Below, piece by piece: positions 63,671 through 64,000 of a stretch of DNA of 64,000 bases. The position numbers were made by a program, and so were the translations under genes. A model generated the notes under the pieces. It worked only from the letters and a program-made list of their open reading frames with translations. It was not told the DNA's origin and searched no databases. Source of the DNA: Pseudomonas lini. GTDB taxonomy: Bacteria > Pseudomonadota > Gammaproteobacteria > Pseudomonadales > Pseudomonadaceae. The stretch is taken from positions 558,001 to 622,000 of the forward strand of contig NZ_JYLB01000001.1 in the NCBI RefSeq assembly GCF_001042905.1, read 5' to 3'. Within the stretch, counting starts at the first letter, position 1; each line of letters starts with the position of its first letter.

Positions 63671-64000
63671 TGAGCTGTTCCATTGAGGTCGGAAGGGACG
63701 GTGGCGCGCAGTTGTGTTCCGCCGTGCGCATGGCTGACGCAGGTGAAATCACCGCCCAGCAGGCTCGCGCGTTCCTGCATCGCCGCGAGCCCCAGATGTC
63801 GGGCGCCGCAGGTGTCGAGTCGTTGCTCCATGGCAAAACCTTGGCCGTTGTCGTCCACCCGCAGCGAGGCTTGTCCTTCGTGCAGTTCCAGCGCAAGTAC
63901 GACGTGGCTGGCCTGTGCATGTTTGAGAATATTGTTGATGCCTTCCTGGGCAATCCGGAACAGGGCGATCTCCACCTGGCTGGGCAAACGTGCTTCGCAA
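63667..64000 (-). CDS. Sensor histidine kinase, NarX/LytS-like (C-terminal part)
   Basis: Only the last 110 or so residues are in the window; the gene continues beyond base 64000. The ATPase domain is clear: N-box FRIAQEGINNILKHAQASH, G-box VDDNGQGF and LGLAAMQERASLLGGDF. This matches HPK7 kinases that pair with NarL-type regulators, and the next gene is one. Its stop overlaps the regulator's ATG by 4 bp. Confidence 0.88.
   Translation of the reverse strand, partial: CEARLPSQVEIALFRIAQEGINNILKHAQASHVVLALELHEGQASLRVDDNGQGFAMEQRLDTCGARHLGLAAMQERASLLGGDFTCVSHAHGGTQLRATVPSDLNGTAQ

Overview
The window reads as a chromosomal segment of a fluorescens/putida-type Pseudomonas. The evidence is GC-rich coding, vanAB and ech-vdh-fcs gene sets of pseudomonad type, several OprD-family porins, a PhaG-type acyltransferase, and many paired REP palindromes of the 'tgtgggagcgggcttgc' and 'gatcgcagcc' types. 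No rRNA, tRNA, CRISPR array, insertion sequence or phage gene is visible. All names are from reading the translations; no database search was run.

Layout. 1-14.7 kb: amino-acid, GABA and hydroxy-acid metabolism (end of a succinate-semialdehyde dehydrogenase, tartrate/isopropylmalate-type dehydrogenase, lone TatA, cupin, GNAT, OprD porin, GhrA-like reductase, GabT-like transaminase, HAD protein, Lrp/AsnC regulator, TonB receptor, GabP-like permease, periplasmic binding protein). 14.7-39 kb: a large phenylpropanoid (lignin-monomer) catabolic island. It holds an HSL-type esterase, an XylR/DmpR-class sigma-54 activator, an aryl-aldehyde dehydrogenase, a CalA-type alcohol dehydrogenase, a DUF1302/DUF1329/beta-propeller/RND envelope module, an MhpT-like importer, an OprD porin, a MarR regulator, ech-vdh-fcs, vanR and vanBA. 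39-45 kb: two TonB receptors and a DUF3422 protein. 45.4-50.6 kb: an aminotransferase translationally coupled to three tandem RraA-family aldolase-like genes, a divergent LysR gene and an alpha/beta hydrolase. 50.7-54.5 kb: universal stress protein with an Anr-type site, phosphoribosyltransferase, homospermidine synthase, small secreted protein. 54.6-58.3 kb: LysR, MFS and glucarate-dehydratase-family genes. 58.4-64 kb: glutathione transferase, PhaG-like protein, and a four-gene two-component operon that runs off the window.

How the genes fit together. The island spells a route from cinnamyl esters or coniferyl alcohol to coniferyl aldehyde, ferulate, feruloyl-CoA, vanillin (plus acetyl-CoA), vanillate and protocatechuate. 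Ring cleavage is not encoded here. Regulatory DNA supports it as one unit. The same dyad (TAGTTA-N7-TAACTA type) lies upstream of the esterase, the sigma-54 activator and ech. A near-consensus -24/-12 promoter with a distal XylR-like activator site precedes the aldehyde dehydrogenase. Two VanR-like boxes exactly 63 bp apart bracket the vanA promoter. The activator keeps the zinc-site spacing and the phenol-contact His and Trp recalled for MopR/DmpR.

Most promising as undescribed biology: (i) the sigma-54/MarR-controlled alcohol and aldehyde dehydrogenase operon carrying a Lol-like/RND module for a probably hydrophobic phenolic substrate; (ii) the aminotransferase plus triple-RraA operon; (iii) an approximately 0.8 kb intergenic element with arms of about 180 bp.
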